Origin: Fen-549 sp964636655
GTDB lineage: Bacteria; Actinomycetota; Thermoleophilia; Gaiellales; Gaiellaceae
Direction of reading: 5' to 3'
Length of the DNA stretch: 64,000 nt
Assembly: GCA_964636655.1 (NCBI GenBank)
Contig: CAZWTK010000005.1
Span: 16,524-80,523, forward strand
Positions 45,681-55,030 of this stretch are shown in pieces. Position numbers and translations under genes: made by a program. Below the pieces are notes generated by a model, which saw only the letters and a program-made list of their open reading frames with translations, made no database searches and was not told the origin of the DNA. Position 1 is the first letter of the stretch, and each line of letters begins with the position of its first letter.

Positions 45681-46451
45681 ATGAGGTTGCTCAGAAGACC
45701 CCTCGTGGACCGGAGAGCTCCGGCGGCGGCTCCGCTTCCCCGCCGGCTCGTGATCGTACCGGCCTACAACGAGCAGGACTCGGTGGGCGGCGTCATCGAG
45801 GAGATCAGACGCTTCGATTCCCGGCTCGAGATCGTGGTCGTCGACGACGGCTCGAGCGACCGCACCGCTGAGGTCGCACGAGCCCACGGGGCCCACGTCG
45901 TCAGCTTGCCCTTCAATCTCGGCATCGGCGCGGCCGTTCAGACCGGCTTCCGCTACGCGCTCGCGAACGATTTCGACGTGGCCGTTCAGATCGACGCCGA
46001 CGGTCAGCACGACCCGTCAGAGCTGCCGAAGCTCTTCGCTCCGCTCGAAGCCGGCGAGGCCGACCTCGTAATCGGGTCGCGCTTCGCCGGCGAACGTGCC
46101 TTCCGCTCCTCGTTCGTGCGCCGGCTTGGCATCCGCCTTTTCGCGCTCACTGTCTCGGCGATCGCGCGCCGGCGCCTGACCGACACGACCTCGGGCTTCA
46201 GGGCGGTGAGTCGCCGCGGAATCGTGCTCTTTGCCGCCGACTACCCGCACGACTACCCGGAGGTCGAAGCAACCGTGATGGTCGTCAAGCACCGCCTGCG
46301 CGTACGGGAGGTGCCGGTGCGCATGCGCGAGCGCACCACCGGTCATTCATCGATCACGGCACTGCGCGCCGTCTACTACATCTTCAAGGTCTTGTTGGCA
46401 CTCTTCGTCGAGCTGTTTCGCTCTCGGAAAACACCCCTGGAGGACGCATGA
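45681..46451 (+). CDS. Glycosyltransferase family 2 (dolichyl-phosphate-mannose-synthase-like)
   Basis: 256 residues with a single GT-A domain: RLVIVPAYNEQDSVGGVIEE, VVVDDGSSDRTAEVA, SLPFNLGIGAAVQTGF, VQIDADGQHDP as the DxD site, and GSRFAGERA. No clear multi-helix tail. DPM1-like enzymes make polyprenyl-phosphate sugars for later transfer. The last bases overlap the DUF2304 gene, a pairing often seen in polysaccharide loci. Confidence 0.92.
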   Translation: MRLLRRPLVDRRAPAAAPLPRRLVIVPAYNEQDSVGGVIEEIRRFDSRLEIVVVDDGSSDRTAEVARAHGAHVVSLPFNLGIGAAVQTGFRYALANDFDVAVQIDADGQHDPSELPKLFAPLEAGEADLVIGSRFAGERAFRSSFVRRLGIRLFALTVSAIARRRLTDTTSGFRAVSRRGIVLFAADYPHDYPEVEATVMVVKHRLRVREVPVRMRERTTGHSSITALRAVYYIFKVLLALFVELFRSRKTPLEDA

Positions 46452-46828
46452 CACCTCTTAGAGTCTCGATCATCGGCTCGATCGCGGCCGTCGTGATGCT
46501 CGCCGTGATCTTCGAGCTGATTCGCCGCCGGCACCTGCGCGAGCGTTACGCGCTCGTGTGGGTCGTAACCGGCATTGTCCTGCTCGCACTGGCGCTCTGG
46601 CGCGAGGGGTTGAACACACTCGCCGGCTGGGCCGGTGTCAAGACCTATCCTCCTTCGATCTTCTTCGCCGCGATTCTCTTCTTCATGCTTGTGCTCGTTC
46701 TTCACTTCTCGATCGTACTCTCGCGTCTATCCGACCAGAATGTCACGCTCGCTCAGAAACTGGCGCTACTCGAGACACGACTGCGGGAAGGGGAGCAAGC
46801 CGCGACAGTGGACGACGAGCCAACCTAG
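46448..46828 (+). CDS. DUF2304 membrane protein
   Basis: 126 residues with three membrane segments: about 8-25, 38-50 and 67-90, then a C-terminal coiled-coil tail. LRERYALVWVVTGIVLL is characteristic of DUF2304. It overlaps the DPM-like gene by four bases (ATGA) and converges on the GDP-fucose synthase-like gene with overlapping stop codons. Role unknown; probably helps the adjacent transferase. Confidence 0.88.
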   Translation: MTPLRVSIIGSIAAVVMLAVIFELIRRRHLRERYALVWVVTGIVLLALALWREGLNTLAGWAGVKTYPPSIFFAAILFFMLVLVLHFSIVLSRLSDQNVTLAQKLALLETRLREGEQAATVDDEPT

Positions 46829-47739
46829 CGCTCGGACAGGTACCAGGCGATCGTCCGCTCGAGTCCCTCGCGGAGCTTCGTTCCGGCGCGGAAGCCGAAC
46901 ATCTGCTCGGCACGGCTGGTGTCGAGGCGTCGACGGGGCTGGCCGTTCGGCTTCGAAGTGTCCCAGACGAGCTCGCCGTCGAAGCCGGTCAGCTCGGCGA
47001 TCAGCTCGGCCAGGTCGCGGATTGCGATCTCGCCGCCGGTGCCGATGTTGACCGGATCGGGCTTGTCGTAGCGCTCGGTCGCCAGCACGATCGCCTCGGC
47101 ACAGTCGCCCACGTAGAGGAACTCCCTCGTCGGCGAGCCGTCGCCCCATAGCACGACCTCACGCCTTCCCTCCTGTTTCGCCTCGATCATCTTGCGAATA
47201 AGTGCCGGAATCACGTGCGAGGTCTCTAGATTGAAGTTGTCGCGCGGCCCGTAGAGATTGACGGGCAGCAGGAAGATCGCATCGAGTCCGTACTGCTCGC
47301 GATAGGCTTGGGCGCCGACGAGAAGCGTCTTCTTGGCGATGCCGTATGGAGCGTTCGTCTCCTCTGGATAGCCGTTCCAGAGATCGTCCTCCTTGAACGG
47401 GACGGGTGCGAACTTCGGATAGGCGCAGATCGTGCCGATGACGACGAGCTTGCGCAGAGAGTGCAGGCGGCTTTGCTCGAGGATATGAGCGCCCATCATC
47501 AGGTTCGCGTACCAGTAGCGTCCCGGGTTGGCCTGGTTGGCACCGATACCACCAACCTCGGCGGCCAAATGGATCACGAGCTCGGGCCGCTGCTCGCTAT
47601 AAAGCCTCGCTACATCGTCCTCTCTGGTCAGGTCCCAGTCCTTCAGTAGCGGCACGTAGGGCTCGATACCCTGTGCGCGCAACCGCTCGACCAGATGCGT
47701 GCCAAGGAAGCCGGCCCCTCCGGTAACGACTGTCTTCAT
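46825..47739 (-). CDS. fcl: GDP-L-fucose synthase-like epimerase/reductase
   Basis: 304 residues. NAD(P) loop VTGGAGFLGTH, HLAAEVGGIGANQANPGRYW, GTICAYPKF with the catalytic Ser/Cys region and the Tyr-Lys pair in APYGIAKKTLLVGAQAYREQYG; NLYGPRDNFNLETSHVIPALIRKM is highly typical of GDP-L-fucose synthase. The start is taken at MKTVVTGG, 8 residues into the frame. With the upstream 4,6-dehydratase-like gene it would complete a deoxysugar route. Confidence 0.92.
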   Translation of the reverse strand: MKTVVTGGAGFLGTHLVERLRAQGIEPYVPLLKDWDLTREDDVARLYSEQRPELVIHLAAEVGGIGANQANPGRYWYANLMMGAHILEQSRLHSLRKLVVIGTICAYPKFAPVPFKEDDLWNGYPEETNAPYGIAKKTLLVGAQAYREQYGLDAIFLLPVNLYGPRDNFNLETSHVIPALIRKMIEAKQEGRREVVLWGDGSPTREFLYVGDCAEAIVLATERYDKPDPVNIGTGGEIAIRDLAELIAELTGFDGELVWDTSKPNGQPRRRLDTSRAEQMFGFRAGTKLREGLERTIAWYLSER

Positions 47740-47790
47740 CGGCGTGAGCGTAGCGACCTCCATCCTCAGATCGACCGGATTCCGCTCAAC

Positions 47791-48912
47791 CTACGATCGC
47801 TCCAGCCAGTCGACGCGCCCTAACCAACGCTCGCGGTTAGCCGCGTACCAGGCAATCGTGCTCGAGATTCCCTCTTCCCACGAGACCCTGGGCTCCCAGC
47901 CGGTCTCGCGCTTGAGCTTTTCGTATCCAACCCGGAGTGCAAGCACGTCGCTCGCACCGGGACGGAAGCGATTTGGCACCGATGCCAGTCTGCGCCCGGC
48001 AGGCCAGTGACCCTCCGCTTCGCCAATCTCGAGGATCTTCTCGGCCCAGTTCTGCATCGAGATGTTCTCGCCCTGCCCGTAGACGTAGAGATCGCCCGGA
48101 ATTCCACGGGCGGCGACGGTCAGGTGCCCACGTACGCCGTCGGTGCAGAAGCAGAAGTCGCGCATGGGTTCGAGGTTGCCGAGCTCGATCTGCTCGCGCT
48201 CGAGCGCCTGGGTGATGATCGTCCCGGTGATGTAGCGAGGATTCTGACGCGGCCCATAGTTGTTGAACATGCGCGTGACGACGCCCGGTACTCCGAAGGC
48301 GTCGTAATAGTTCATGGTCAGGAAGTCGGCGGCGACCTTACTCGTAGCGTAAATCGACTTGGGGTTGATCGGTGAGCGCTCGTGCAGGATAAGGCCGCCC
48401 TCCGAATCGAAGTCGTGGTGATGGGCAACCGCCTCGCGTACGTTCCCGTACTCCTCGGAGGTACCGGCGGTGTCGAACTTCTCCAACTCGAGCCCGTGGT
48501 CGACGATCGACTGCAGTAGGTTGAGCGTGCCGACCGTGTTCGCCATCACCGTCTCGTAGGGCCGATGCCACGACTCGCCAACGTGGGCCTGAGCGCCGAG
48601 GTGGAAGACGTAGGGCTTGTCGGGTGCCTTGAGCAAGTCCCTGATCAGGTAGTCGACCGAGGTCTTGTCGGTCAGATCGGCGAAGTGAACGTTGATCTTT
48701 CCCTTGAGCCGGCCGATGTTGTTGAGAGCGCCGCTCGAAGTCGCGCGGACGAAGGCGTGAACACGGGCGCCGAGCTCTACCAGCGCCTCGGTTAGGTGTG
48801 AGCCCATGAAGCCGTCGGCTCCCGTGACGAGCACGGTGCGTTCAGCATAGATCCCGGCGAACTCGCGTTGGAGTTCGGCGAGGGCATCTTCGTTCCAAGT
48901 GGCATCGTTCAT
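47791..48912 (-). CDS. NDP-sugar 4,6-dehydratase-like SDR (GDP-mannose or related)
   Basis: 373 residues from ATG 48912; the frame runs on to 48966 but that part covers the divergent promoter area. VLVTGADGFMGSHLTEAL is the NAD loop, HLGAQAHVGESW, DTAGTSEEYGNV (Thr/Asp/Glu-type dehydratase site) and SIYATSKVAADFL with Tyr-x3-Lys follow, then FNNYGPRQNPRYITGTII and the sugar-site FCFCTDGVRGHL. Pairs with the GDP-fucose synthase-like gene 51 bases downstream. Substrate inferred from that neighbour. Confidence 0.87.
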   Translation of the reverse strand: MNDATWNEDALAELQREFAGIYAERTVLVTGADGFMGSHLTEALVELGARVHAFVRATSSGALNNIGRLKGKINVHFADLTDKTSVDYLIRDLLKAPDKPYVFHLGAQAHVGESWHRPYETVMANTVGTLNLLQSIVDHGLELEKFDTAGTSEEYGNVREAVAHHHDFDSEGGLILHERSPINPKSIYATSKVAADFLTMNYYDAFGVPGVVTRMFNNYGPRQNPRYITGTIITQALEREQIELGNLEPMRDFCFCTDGVRGHLTVAARGIPGDLYVYGQGENISMQNWAEKILEIGEAEGHWPAGRRLASVPNRFRPGASDVLALRVGYEKLKRETGWEPRVSWEEGISSTIAWYAANRERWLGRVDWLERS

Positions 48913-48982
48913 GGCGATAGGCTCTGCGGCGGTGAGAAAGCCTACATCCCCAAGGAGGTCGGGCACGATCGGGAACGGTGCG

Positions 48983-50422
48983 GTGACCGCCGCCGGGCTC
49001 GCTGTTCAAACGGCGCTGGCGGCGACCGTCGCGGTGCTGGCCGGGCATCAGTTCGGCCGGAGCGCGGTTACCGACGGATTCAACGCCACCTACGGCGTCT
49101 TTATCGTCGTCTCCTTCGCGGCCGCCGCTATACGAGTCGCCGTGATGCCCGCACTGACGCGAGCCCGCCAAGAGCACCGGCTTGGCTCGGAGGCGGCCGC
49201 TTACGGACTGACGATGAGCGGCCTCTCGCTACCGCTGCTCGCGCTCGCCCTCGGCGCCTCCGGCCCGGTCGCCTGGCTGATCACCGGAGCCGGACCGGCA
49301 GCAGCCAGGGATTTCGCCGCCGAAGCACTGCCCTGGATGGTCGTGGCCGCCGTGCTTCAGCTCTTCACAGGGCTCGCCGCAAGCTCGCTGGCCGCGCTCG
49401 ACAGCTACGCGATCGCGGCGGCCGGATACGCACTGGGTAGCGCCGTTGGACTCGGGTACATCCTGTTGCGTATGCACCCGGACGGCATCATCGCCCTTCC
49501 ACGCGGGATGGCGCTCAACGGCGCCGTGGCACTGCTCGTCCCGCTGCTGGCACTCGTCCAACGAGCGCTGGCCGAGCGCATGCCGGCCAGAGCGGTCCGG
49601 CCGTCGCAGTTCTCCTTCCGCGCCCGCACGGCGGAGATAGCCAACTGCATCTCGCTTCCGCTCGCCATGCAGTTCATCTACCTGATCTGCCTTGCGTTGG
49701 CGGCCCGCCAGGGGATTGGGGCGCAGACGAGCTTCAACTACGCCTACCTGATCGTGGCCGCCGTAGTCTCGGTAACGGGTTCCTCATTGAGCCTGGTCAG
49801 CTCCGTTCCGCTCACGCGAATCGGGCTCGACGTCTCCCGCACCGCCCGGCACGTGGTCGCCCTGTCCTGGTTGGCCGTAATAGCCATCGGAGCCTGCGCC
49901 GGTGTCTTCGGGCTCGCCGGCGGCCGTGTCGTACGAGCGCTTCTCGGCTCCGCCTACGGCGCGCAGGTGGGCTCGCAACTCGGGCTGTTGGTCGTCGTTC
50001 TTTCGCTCTGGGCGATCGCGTCGGTTGCGTTTTCGGTGACCTTCCCGCTCATGTTCGTTGCCGGAAAGAGTCGGCGACTTTCGATACTCGCGCTCCTGGC
50101 CCTGGTGAGCCACGTACCGCTCGCGTTGGTTGCGGCGGTGCTCGGCGGCCTTGAAGGCCTCGCGGTCGCACTCGCCTTGACCACCGCGCTGGTAGTCACA
50201 TCGCTGCTGTTCGAGCTACAGGCGTTGCGCCCGACCGCCCGCGGGCTCGGGATCGCGACGCTGACGGTCGGCGCGGCGGCGGCAACCTTTGCCCTACCCA
50301 AGCTCGTCCTCGGACCGTTTTCGGCGGCCGCTGTCGGTTGCGCTCTCTACATCGGAGTGCTGATAGTCGTGCGGCCGAAGGGACTGATCGAAGCCTGGCG
50401 GTATCTGCGTCAACTCGCTTGA
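48983..50422 (+). CDS. MurJ/Wzx-type lipid-linked oligosaccharide flippase
   Basis: About 479 residues with roughly 12-14 membrane segments and no soluble domain, beginning VTAAGLAVQTALAATVAVLAG. The two-bundle pattern with many Ala/Gly/Leu helices fits the MVF/MurJ-Wzx flippases that move polyprenyl-linked glycans outward. The start is uncertain: ATG 48911 and GTG 48899 overlap the divergent gene's start, GTG 48983 lacks a near Shine-Dalgarno, and a perfect AAGGAGGT (48952-48959) stands 8 bases before an in-frame ATC at 48968. Confidence 0.82.
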   Translation: MTAAGLAVQTALAATVAVLAGHQFGRSAVTDGFNATYGVFIVVSFAAAAIRVAVMPALTRARQEHRLGSEAAAYGLTMSGLSLPLLALALGASGPVAWLITGAGPAAARDFAAEALPWMVVAAVLQLFTGLAASSLAALDSYAIAAAGYALGSAVGLGYILLRMHPDGIIALPRGMALNGAVALLVPLLALVQRALAERMPARAVRPSQFSFRARTAEIANCISLPLAMQFIYLICLALAARQGIGAQTSFNYAYLIVAAVVSVTGSSLSLVSSVPLTRIGLDVSRTARHVVALSWLAVIAIGACAGVFGLAGGRVVRALLGSAYGAQVGSQLGLLVVVLSLWAIASVAFSVTFPLMFVAGKSRRLSILALLALVSHVPLALVAAVLGGLEGLAVALALTTALVVTSLLFELQALRPTARGLGIATLTVGAAAATFALPKLVLGPFSAAAVGCALYIGVLIVVRPKGLIEAWRYLRQLA

Positions 50423-50561
50423 TCGCCTTCAGGTGACGCTGACCGCGCCACTCGGTGAGGTGATCGCCGACGCCGTGCTCCAGGAGCCTCCTCTGCAAAA
50501 CCGTGGATAAAGGTTCTAAGCTCCGCATGATCCGGTCCACGACGAGACGAGGAAGCCAGAG

Positions 50562-52097
50562 GTGGAGATAGCGCGCACCCTCAACGAGATGCTCGCCCGA
50601 AGTGTCGAGCGAAGCGGCGACAGGCCGGCATTCATCTTCAAGGGCCAGGAGACCAGCTTTAGCGAGTTCGAAGATGCCGTCGAGCGCTGTGCCGCGGGTC
50701 TGGCCGTGCTTGGTATCGGCAAGGGCGACACCTTCGGCATCGTGATGCGCAACTGCCCCGAGTTCGTCATCCTCTCCTTCGCGTTGTCGAGGATCGGCGC
50801 CGTCGCGGTACCGGTCAACTTCCTCGAGAAGCCCGACCGAATCGCCTACATCTTCAACGACGCCGAGGTCAAGGGCTGTCTGACCTCGAAGAGCTTCCTA
50901 CGCGCCATTCACGAGGTTCGGGACTCGGTGCCGACGCTGAAGCACATCTTCCTGCGCGAAGCGGGCGAGGACGCGCCGGCGCTGGAGTCGATCTATCGCC
51001 ATCCGCTCGCCGAAACAGCCGGTCCCGAGGTGACGCCCGACGACCTGGCGCTGCTGATCTACACCGCCGGCACGACCGGGCTGCCCAAGGGCGTGATGCT
51101 GACGCAGCGCAACCTGCTCTCGTGCGTCGAGTCCTGCCAGCTCGCCTTCGACCTGAACGAGAAGGACAGGGTCATGTGCGTGCTGCCGATGTTCCACTCC
51201 TTCGCCTGGTCGACGAACGTGATCCTGCCGCTGCGCCTGGGAGCCACAACGGTCGTGGTCGAGAGCCTGCTCCCCTTCCAGCCGGCCCTGAAGCAGCTCT
51301 GGAAGCACAAGGTGACGCTCGTCTGCTGCATCCCCCAGGTCTATTCGACTCTCGTGCATCACGTGCACGGGCCGAAGGCTCTGCTGCTGCGCCTACTCAA
51401 CCCGCTCAAGCTGGCCGTCTCCGGAGCCGCGCCGCTGCCCGGCAACGTCCAGGTGAAGTTCGAGAAGACCTTCGGCACCGCGTTGCTCGAGGGGTATGGG
51501 CTCACCGAGGCGGCACCGGTCGTCTCGGTCAATCCGCGCTATGGCACGCACAAACCGGGCACCGTCGGCCTGCCGCTACCCGGAGTCGACGTCAAGATCG
51601 TGAACGATGACGAGCAGGAGATCGAGACCGGTGAGATCGGCGAGGTCCTTGTACGCGGCGCCAACGTCATGGCCGGCTACTACAAGCGTCCCGAGGAGAC
51701 CAGGGAAGCCTTCAGCGCCGACGGCTGGCTGAAGACGGGCGACCTCGGCTTCCTCGACTCCGACGGCTACCTCACCCTGGTCGACCGCAAGAAGGATCTG
51801 ATCATCGCCAAGGGACTGAACATCTACCCACAGGAGGTGGAGGCAGAGTTGATCACGCACCCGGCGGTGGCGGAGGTGGCCGTGGTCGGTATCCGCGACG
51901 AGAGCGGCGACGAGAGTGTCCGCGCCTTCGTCGTGCTCGAGCCCGAAGCCAGCGTCAAGCCACGTGACCTGATCGCTCATGCCCGCCCCAACCTGGCCGG
52001 TTACAAGGTGCCGAGAGACGTCGTCATACTCGAGGAGCTGCCGAAGAACGCGCTCGGTAAGGTGCTGAAGAAGGATCTGCGCGAGACGACCGTGTAG
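50562..52097 (+). CDS. AMP-forming acyl-CoA synthetase
   Basis: 511 residues from GTG. Adenylate-forming motifs are complete: IYTAGTTGLPKGVMLTQRN (P-loop), YGLTEAAPVVS, WLKTGDLGFLDSDG, DRKKDLIIAKGLNIYPQEVE (hinge) and KNALGKVLKKDL with the catalytic Lys. The length and motifs fit medium- or long-chain fatty acyl-CoA synthetases. Chain length preference cannot be read. No clear operon partner; a terminator was not found downstream. Confidence 0.93.
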   Translation: MEIARTLNEMLARSVERSGDRPAFIFKGQETSFSEFEDAVERCAAGLAVLGIGKGDTFGIVMRNCPEFVILSFALSRIGAVAVPVNFLEKPDRIAYIFNDAEVKGCLTSKSFLRAIHEVRDSVPTLKHIFLREAGEDAPALESIYRHPLAETAGPEVTPDDLALLIYTAGTTGLPKGVMLTQRNLLSCVESCQLAFDLNEKDRVMCVLPMFHSFAWSTNVILPLRLGATTVVVESLLPFQPALKQLWKHKVTLVCCIPQVYSTLVHHVHGPKALLLRLLNPLKLAVSGAAPLPGNVQVKFEKTFGTALLEGYGLTEAAPVVSVNPRYGTHKPGTVGLPLPGVDVKIVNDDEQEIETGEIGEVLVRGANVMAGYYKRPEETREAFSADGWLKTGDLGFLDSDGYLTLVDRKKDLIIAKGLNIYPQEVEAELITHPAVAEVAVVGIRDESGDESVRAFVVLEPEASVKPRDLIAHARPNLAGYKVPRDVVILEELPKNALGKVLKKDLRETTV

Positions 52098-52277
52098 CCG
52101 ATCTTTCCGGCTGACTCAAGCCCCGGGGCCGGTCGATAACGCTCCTCTCCCACGACCCGTCCGCTTGAGCTAACGTCGCAGGTATGGAATCCCTTCGACT
52201 CGAGCGTGTGCAGAACCACTGCGTCGAGCGGCCGCAGGGGGCTGGATCATTCAGACTTTCTCGGAGGTAGTACGCGC

Positions 52278-52559
52278 ATGACCACTCGCTCCTGTCCAGA
52301 TTGGCCGACGCTGATGGAGCTCGATCCCGAGCTCCAGTTCAAGCACTACACGGCCGCCGAGGCGAAGCTCGCGGCGGAGGTGCTGATGAAGGTGCCGGCC
52401 CTCACCCTTCCGAACATCGAGATCTGCTGCGACCTCGACCACCACGTCTTTTATAGCGAGCACACCAATCCCGAGCTCGCGGCGGCGCTCGGTGGAGGCG
52501 ACTGGCTCGAGATACGGGAGTGGGCGCAGCGGAAGAGAGCACAGTCGCAGAGATCGTGA
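52278..52559 (+). CDS. Small acidic protein of unknown function
   Basis: 93 residues from ATG 52278, behind CGGAGG (52260-52265); the longer frame from 52206 has no support. No family recognised. It has a Cys pair in EICCDLDHHVFYSEH that with the following His and Asp residues could bind a metal. Its last 40 bases overlap the DUF4037 gene, so the two are coupled and may act together. Confidence 0.7.
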   Translation: MTTRSCPDWPTLMELDPELQFKHYTAAEAKLAAEVLMKVPALTLPNIEICCDLDHHVFYSEHTNPELAAALGGGDWLEIREWAQRKRAQSQRS

Positions 52560-53710
52560 CTGGACCAGAATCGGAACCGTCCTCCGGCCCGGATTCCACC
52601 GCTCCGGAGGAGTTCCCGCCCGGACTGACGCTGGCGCGCGACTTCTTCGACGAGATCGTCAAGCCGCTCCTGGCCGAGAAGACGCCCGGTGTCCCTTACG
52701 CCGCCGCCTTGATCGGCCCCGGCTCGGATGTGCTCGGCTTCGACACCCCGATCTCGCGCGACCACGACTGGGGCCCGCGCCTCCAGCTCTTCCTGCCCGA
52801 GCGCGAGCTGCCCGAGCGCGCCAGCCTGCTCGATCGGGTGCTGGCGAGCGAGCTGCCGAGCGAGTTCCGCGGTTTTCCGACCTGCTTCGCGCCGGCGGAC
52901 GCACGTGGGCGTAGACGTCCGCAACCGAACGCCCGCGCGCCGATCGACCACCTCGTCGAGATCACCTCGGTCGGACGTTACAGCAGCAAGTTGCTCGGCT
53001 TCGACCCTCTAGACGGGATGAGCGCGAAGCAGTGGCTGCTCGTTCCGCAGGAGCGCCTGCTCGAGCTGACCGCCGGTGAGGTGTTCGCGGACTCCGTCGG
53101 CGAGCTCACCAGCTTGCGCGAGCGTCTGAGCTACTACCCCAAGCAGGTCTGGATCTTCCTAATGGCGGCCCAGTGGCAGAGGATCGCCAGGCGCGAGGAG
53201 ATCGTGGCTCGAACCGGGGTTGGCGGCGACGATCTGGGCTCCCGGCTCGTCCTCGCGGCTCTGGCGCGCGAGATCGCGCGACTCGCCTTCCTGCTCGAGC
53301 GCCGTTATGCCCCCTGGGACCAGTGGTTGGCCCGAGCTCTCGCCCAGCTCCGCCAGGCCTCACCTCTGGCACCTCTGCTCGCACGCGCTCTCTCTGCTTA
53401 CGACTGGATGCAACGAGAGTTGAGGCTGGTCGACGCCTACGCGATTCTGGCCGCGCTGCACAACAATCTCGGCCTGACGAAACCACTCGAGACCATGAGC
53501 GAGCGTGGACCGCGAGATTTCCTGACCATCCACGCCGATCGTTTCGCGGCCGCGCTGGCCGAGAAGATCGCGGACGAGGAGCTGAAGCCGCTACTCCCGA
53601 CTCTCGCAGGCGGCATCGACCAGCTGGTCGCGAGCGACGAGGTGCTGCTCGATTCCCGCCTGATCGGCCGCATGAGCGGGTTTTTCGAGGCCGGCGCTAC
53701 GCCGGATTAG
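52520..53710 (+). CDS. DUF4037 protein, nucleotidyltransferase-like
   Basis: 396 residues from GTG 52520. The N-terminal part has GPGSDVLGFDTPISRDHDWG at 66-85, a nucleotidyltransferase-type GSD...DxD pattern seen in DUF4037 proteins; the central part has RERLSYYPKQVWIFLMAAQW and the C-terminal half is helical with LLDSRLIGRMSGFF at the end. Function of the family is not established; nucleotide or sugar transfer is possible. Overlaps the preceding small gene by 40 bases. Confidence 0.85.
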   Translation: MGAAEESTVAEIVTGPESEPSSGPDSTAPEEFPPGLTLARDFFDEIVKPLLAEKTPGVPYAAALIGPGSDVLGFDTPISRDHDWGPRLQLFLPERELPERASLLDRVLASELPSEFRGFPTCFAPADARGRRRPQPNARAPIDHLVEITSVGRYSSKLLGFDPLDGMSAKQWLLVPQERLLELTAGEVFADSVGELTSLRERLSYYPKQVWIFLMAAQWQRIARREEIVARTGVGGDDLGSRLVLAALAREIARLAFLLERRYAPWDQWLARALAQLRQASPLAPLLARALSAYDWMQRELRLVDAYAILAALHNNLGLTKPLETMSERGPRDFLTIHADRFAAALAEKIADEELKPLLPTLAGGIDQLVASDEVLLDSRLIGRMSGFFEAGATPD

Positions 53711-53996
53711 CCCACAAAGTGGGGAAAGCGGGCATCTACGGCGCCCGAGACGACTCAAAGCGGGGAGGGCGGCCGCCGGAGAGCGGGCATGATCCCCGAG
53801 CTCTCGCCGTCGAATACCAGGTCGAGGATACAGAGGGTTCGGATACGCGCTGAAGACCTGCGGGTACCGGCCGACCGAGGGCGTGAGACGCGCCGGCTGC
53901 TCGTTTTCGATGCGTATTCGGCTCTGTGGCGACCGCAAGCCCTCGCCGGGGAGGTTGGGGGACCGTTCTCGGTGTTGGGCTTGCGGCCTACCTCTT

Positions 53997-54181
53997 CCGC
54001 GAAAAGTCCTCCCGGACTTTTCGCGGTATTACCTCTATACGAGTCTGCGCGCCTGTGGCGCGGATGACTCGTCTGCTCCTACGAGCGGGGCGGGCTGGCC
54101 GTAGACGTGGTCAGCGTTCGAAGCGGACGGGCCGGAGGATGGCGTTTGGTGAGCCGCGCCCGCCATGTCGGTCGCGGCGGC
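53997..54181 (+). repeat. Two-hairpin dispersed repeat, copy B
   Basis: Hairpin 1 is a perfect 13-base-pair stem, CCGCGAAAAGTCC (53997-54009) with GGACTTTTCGCGG (54014-54026), loop TCCC, making it the strongest hairpin in the window. Hairpin 2, GAGCCGCGCCCGCCATGTCG and following bases (54151-54181), is 125 bases further on instead of about 30, so the copy appears to be interrupted. Confidence 0.7.
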
Positions 54182-54211
54182 TGGAAGCTACTTCGACCCG
54201 GCCTGAATGAC

Positions 54212-54240
54212 TATGTCCCGGTGCCAGGCACGAGGACGTG
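54212..54240. repeat. REP-type palindrome GGTGCCAGGCAC
   Basis: Third copy of the GTCCCGGTGCCAGGCACG family (others 41056 and 41138), with GTCC/GGAC outer arms. Confidence 0.55.
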
Positions 54241-54376
54241 GCCGCGGCGGCCGGAAGCCACATCTGAGCAGGCATTCCCAAGCAAACGGTGTCCTCTTCG
54301 GCCTTTCCCGGCAACGTGTCTGCCCTGGACAGGTGGTGGAGCGCTTGCGCCTGGAGGTGAAACTCTTCTCACCGGG

Positions 54377-54997
54377 TTAGGCGATGAGCGACTGGCGCAG
54401 CGCCGTGGCAACGGCCTCGGTGCGCGTGTCGGCGTCCAGCTTGGCCATTGCCTTGCGCACATGGGTGCGCACGGTCTCGGGCGAGATGAACAGCGCCTTG
54501 CCGATCGCTTCGTTGGAGTTCCCGTCGGAGAGCATGCGCAGAACGTCGCGCTCGCGCTGGGTGAGCTGGGTGATCTTCGCCGTCGCGGCCGGGCTGGAGA
54601 TGACCCCGGCGAGTACCGGATCGACGTAGGTACGCCCGTCGGCGACGAGCTGCACCGCCCGCACTATCTCGGCCAGCGGCGCCTCCTTGGAGACGAAACC
54701 ACGAGCTCCCGCATCGAGCGCCTCCGTCAGAAGCGCCTGCTCGCTATAGGCCGTGTACAGGATCACGTAAGTCTCGGGAGTGCTACGGGCGCAGCGACGT
54801 GCGACCTCGATTCCGCTCAATCGCGGCATACGCAGGTCGAGCAAGGCAACACGCGGCTGCTTCTGTTGAATCGCAGCCAGGGCTTCTTCTCCGTCGCGCG
54901 ACTGTGCGACGACTTCGACTCCACCCGCAATCAGAACCTCGGACACGGCCTGCACGACGGCGGGGTGGTCATCTGCCACTAGGCAAGTGATCGTCAT
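54377..54997 (-). CDS. LuxR/NarL-family response regulator
   Basis: 206 residues. Receiver domain with D9-D10 acidic pair, phospho-acceptor D54 (VALLDLRMPRL) and Lys in GFVSKEAPLAE, then a LuxR helix-turn-helix (about 140-206: LTQRERDVLRMLSDGNSNEAIGKALFISPETVRTHV). The start at MTITCLVADD (54997) is preferred over 55030. Divergent from a sensorless histidine kinase across an A+T-rich spacer, suggesting a signalling pair. Confidence 0.92.
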   Translation of the reverse strand: MTITCLVADDHPAVVQAVSEVLIAGGVEVVAQSRDGEEALAAIQQKQPRVALLDLRMPRLSGIEVARRCARSTPETYVILYTAYSEQALLTEALDAGARGFVSKEAPLAEIVRAVQLVADGRTYVDPVLAGVISSPAATAKITQLTQRERDVLRMLSDGNSNEAIGKALFISPETVRTHVRKAMAKLDADTRTEAVATALRQSLIA

Positions 54998-55030
54998 TGG
55001 ATCTGATGCGACTGCGTGTAGAGCGGACAT

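Larger units (their letters stand above)
53711..54376. other. 666-base intergenic region with repeat elements
   Basis: No convincing gene. It holds repeat copy B (hairpins at 53997-54026 and 54151-54181), a REP-type palindrome at 54212-54240, and a 21-base near-duplicate of the hairpin 2 flank (GCGGCGGCTGGAAGCTAC near 54174, GCGGCGGCCGGAAGCCAC near 54244). The first 280 bases show no feature beyond several C/G runs. The region lies 3' of the DUF4037 gene and 3' of the minus-strand response regulator gene, so it is a convergent terminator zone. Confidence 0.6.
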
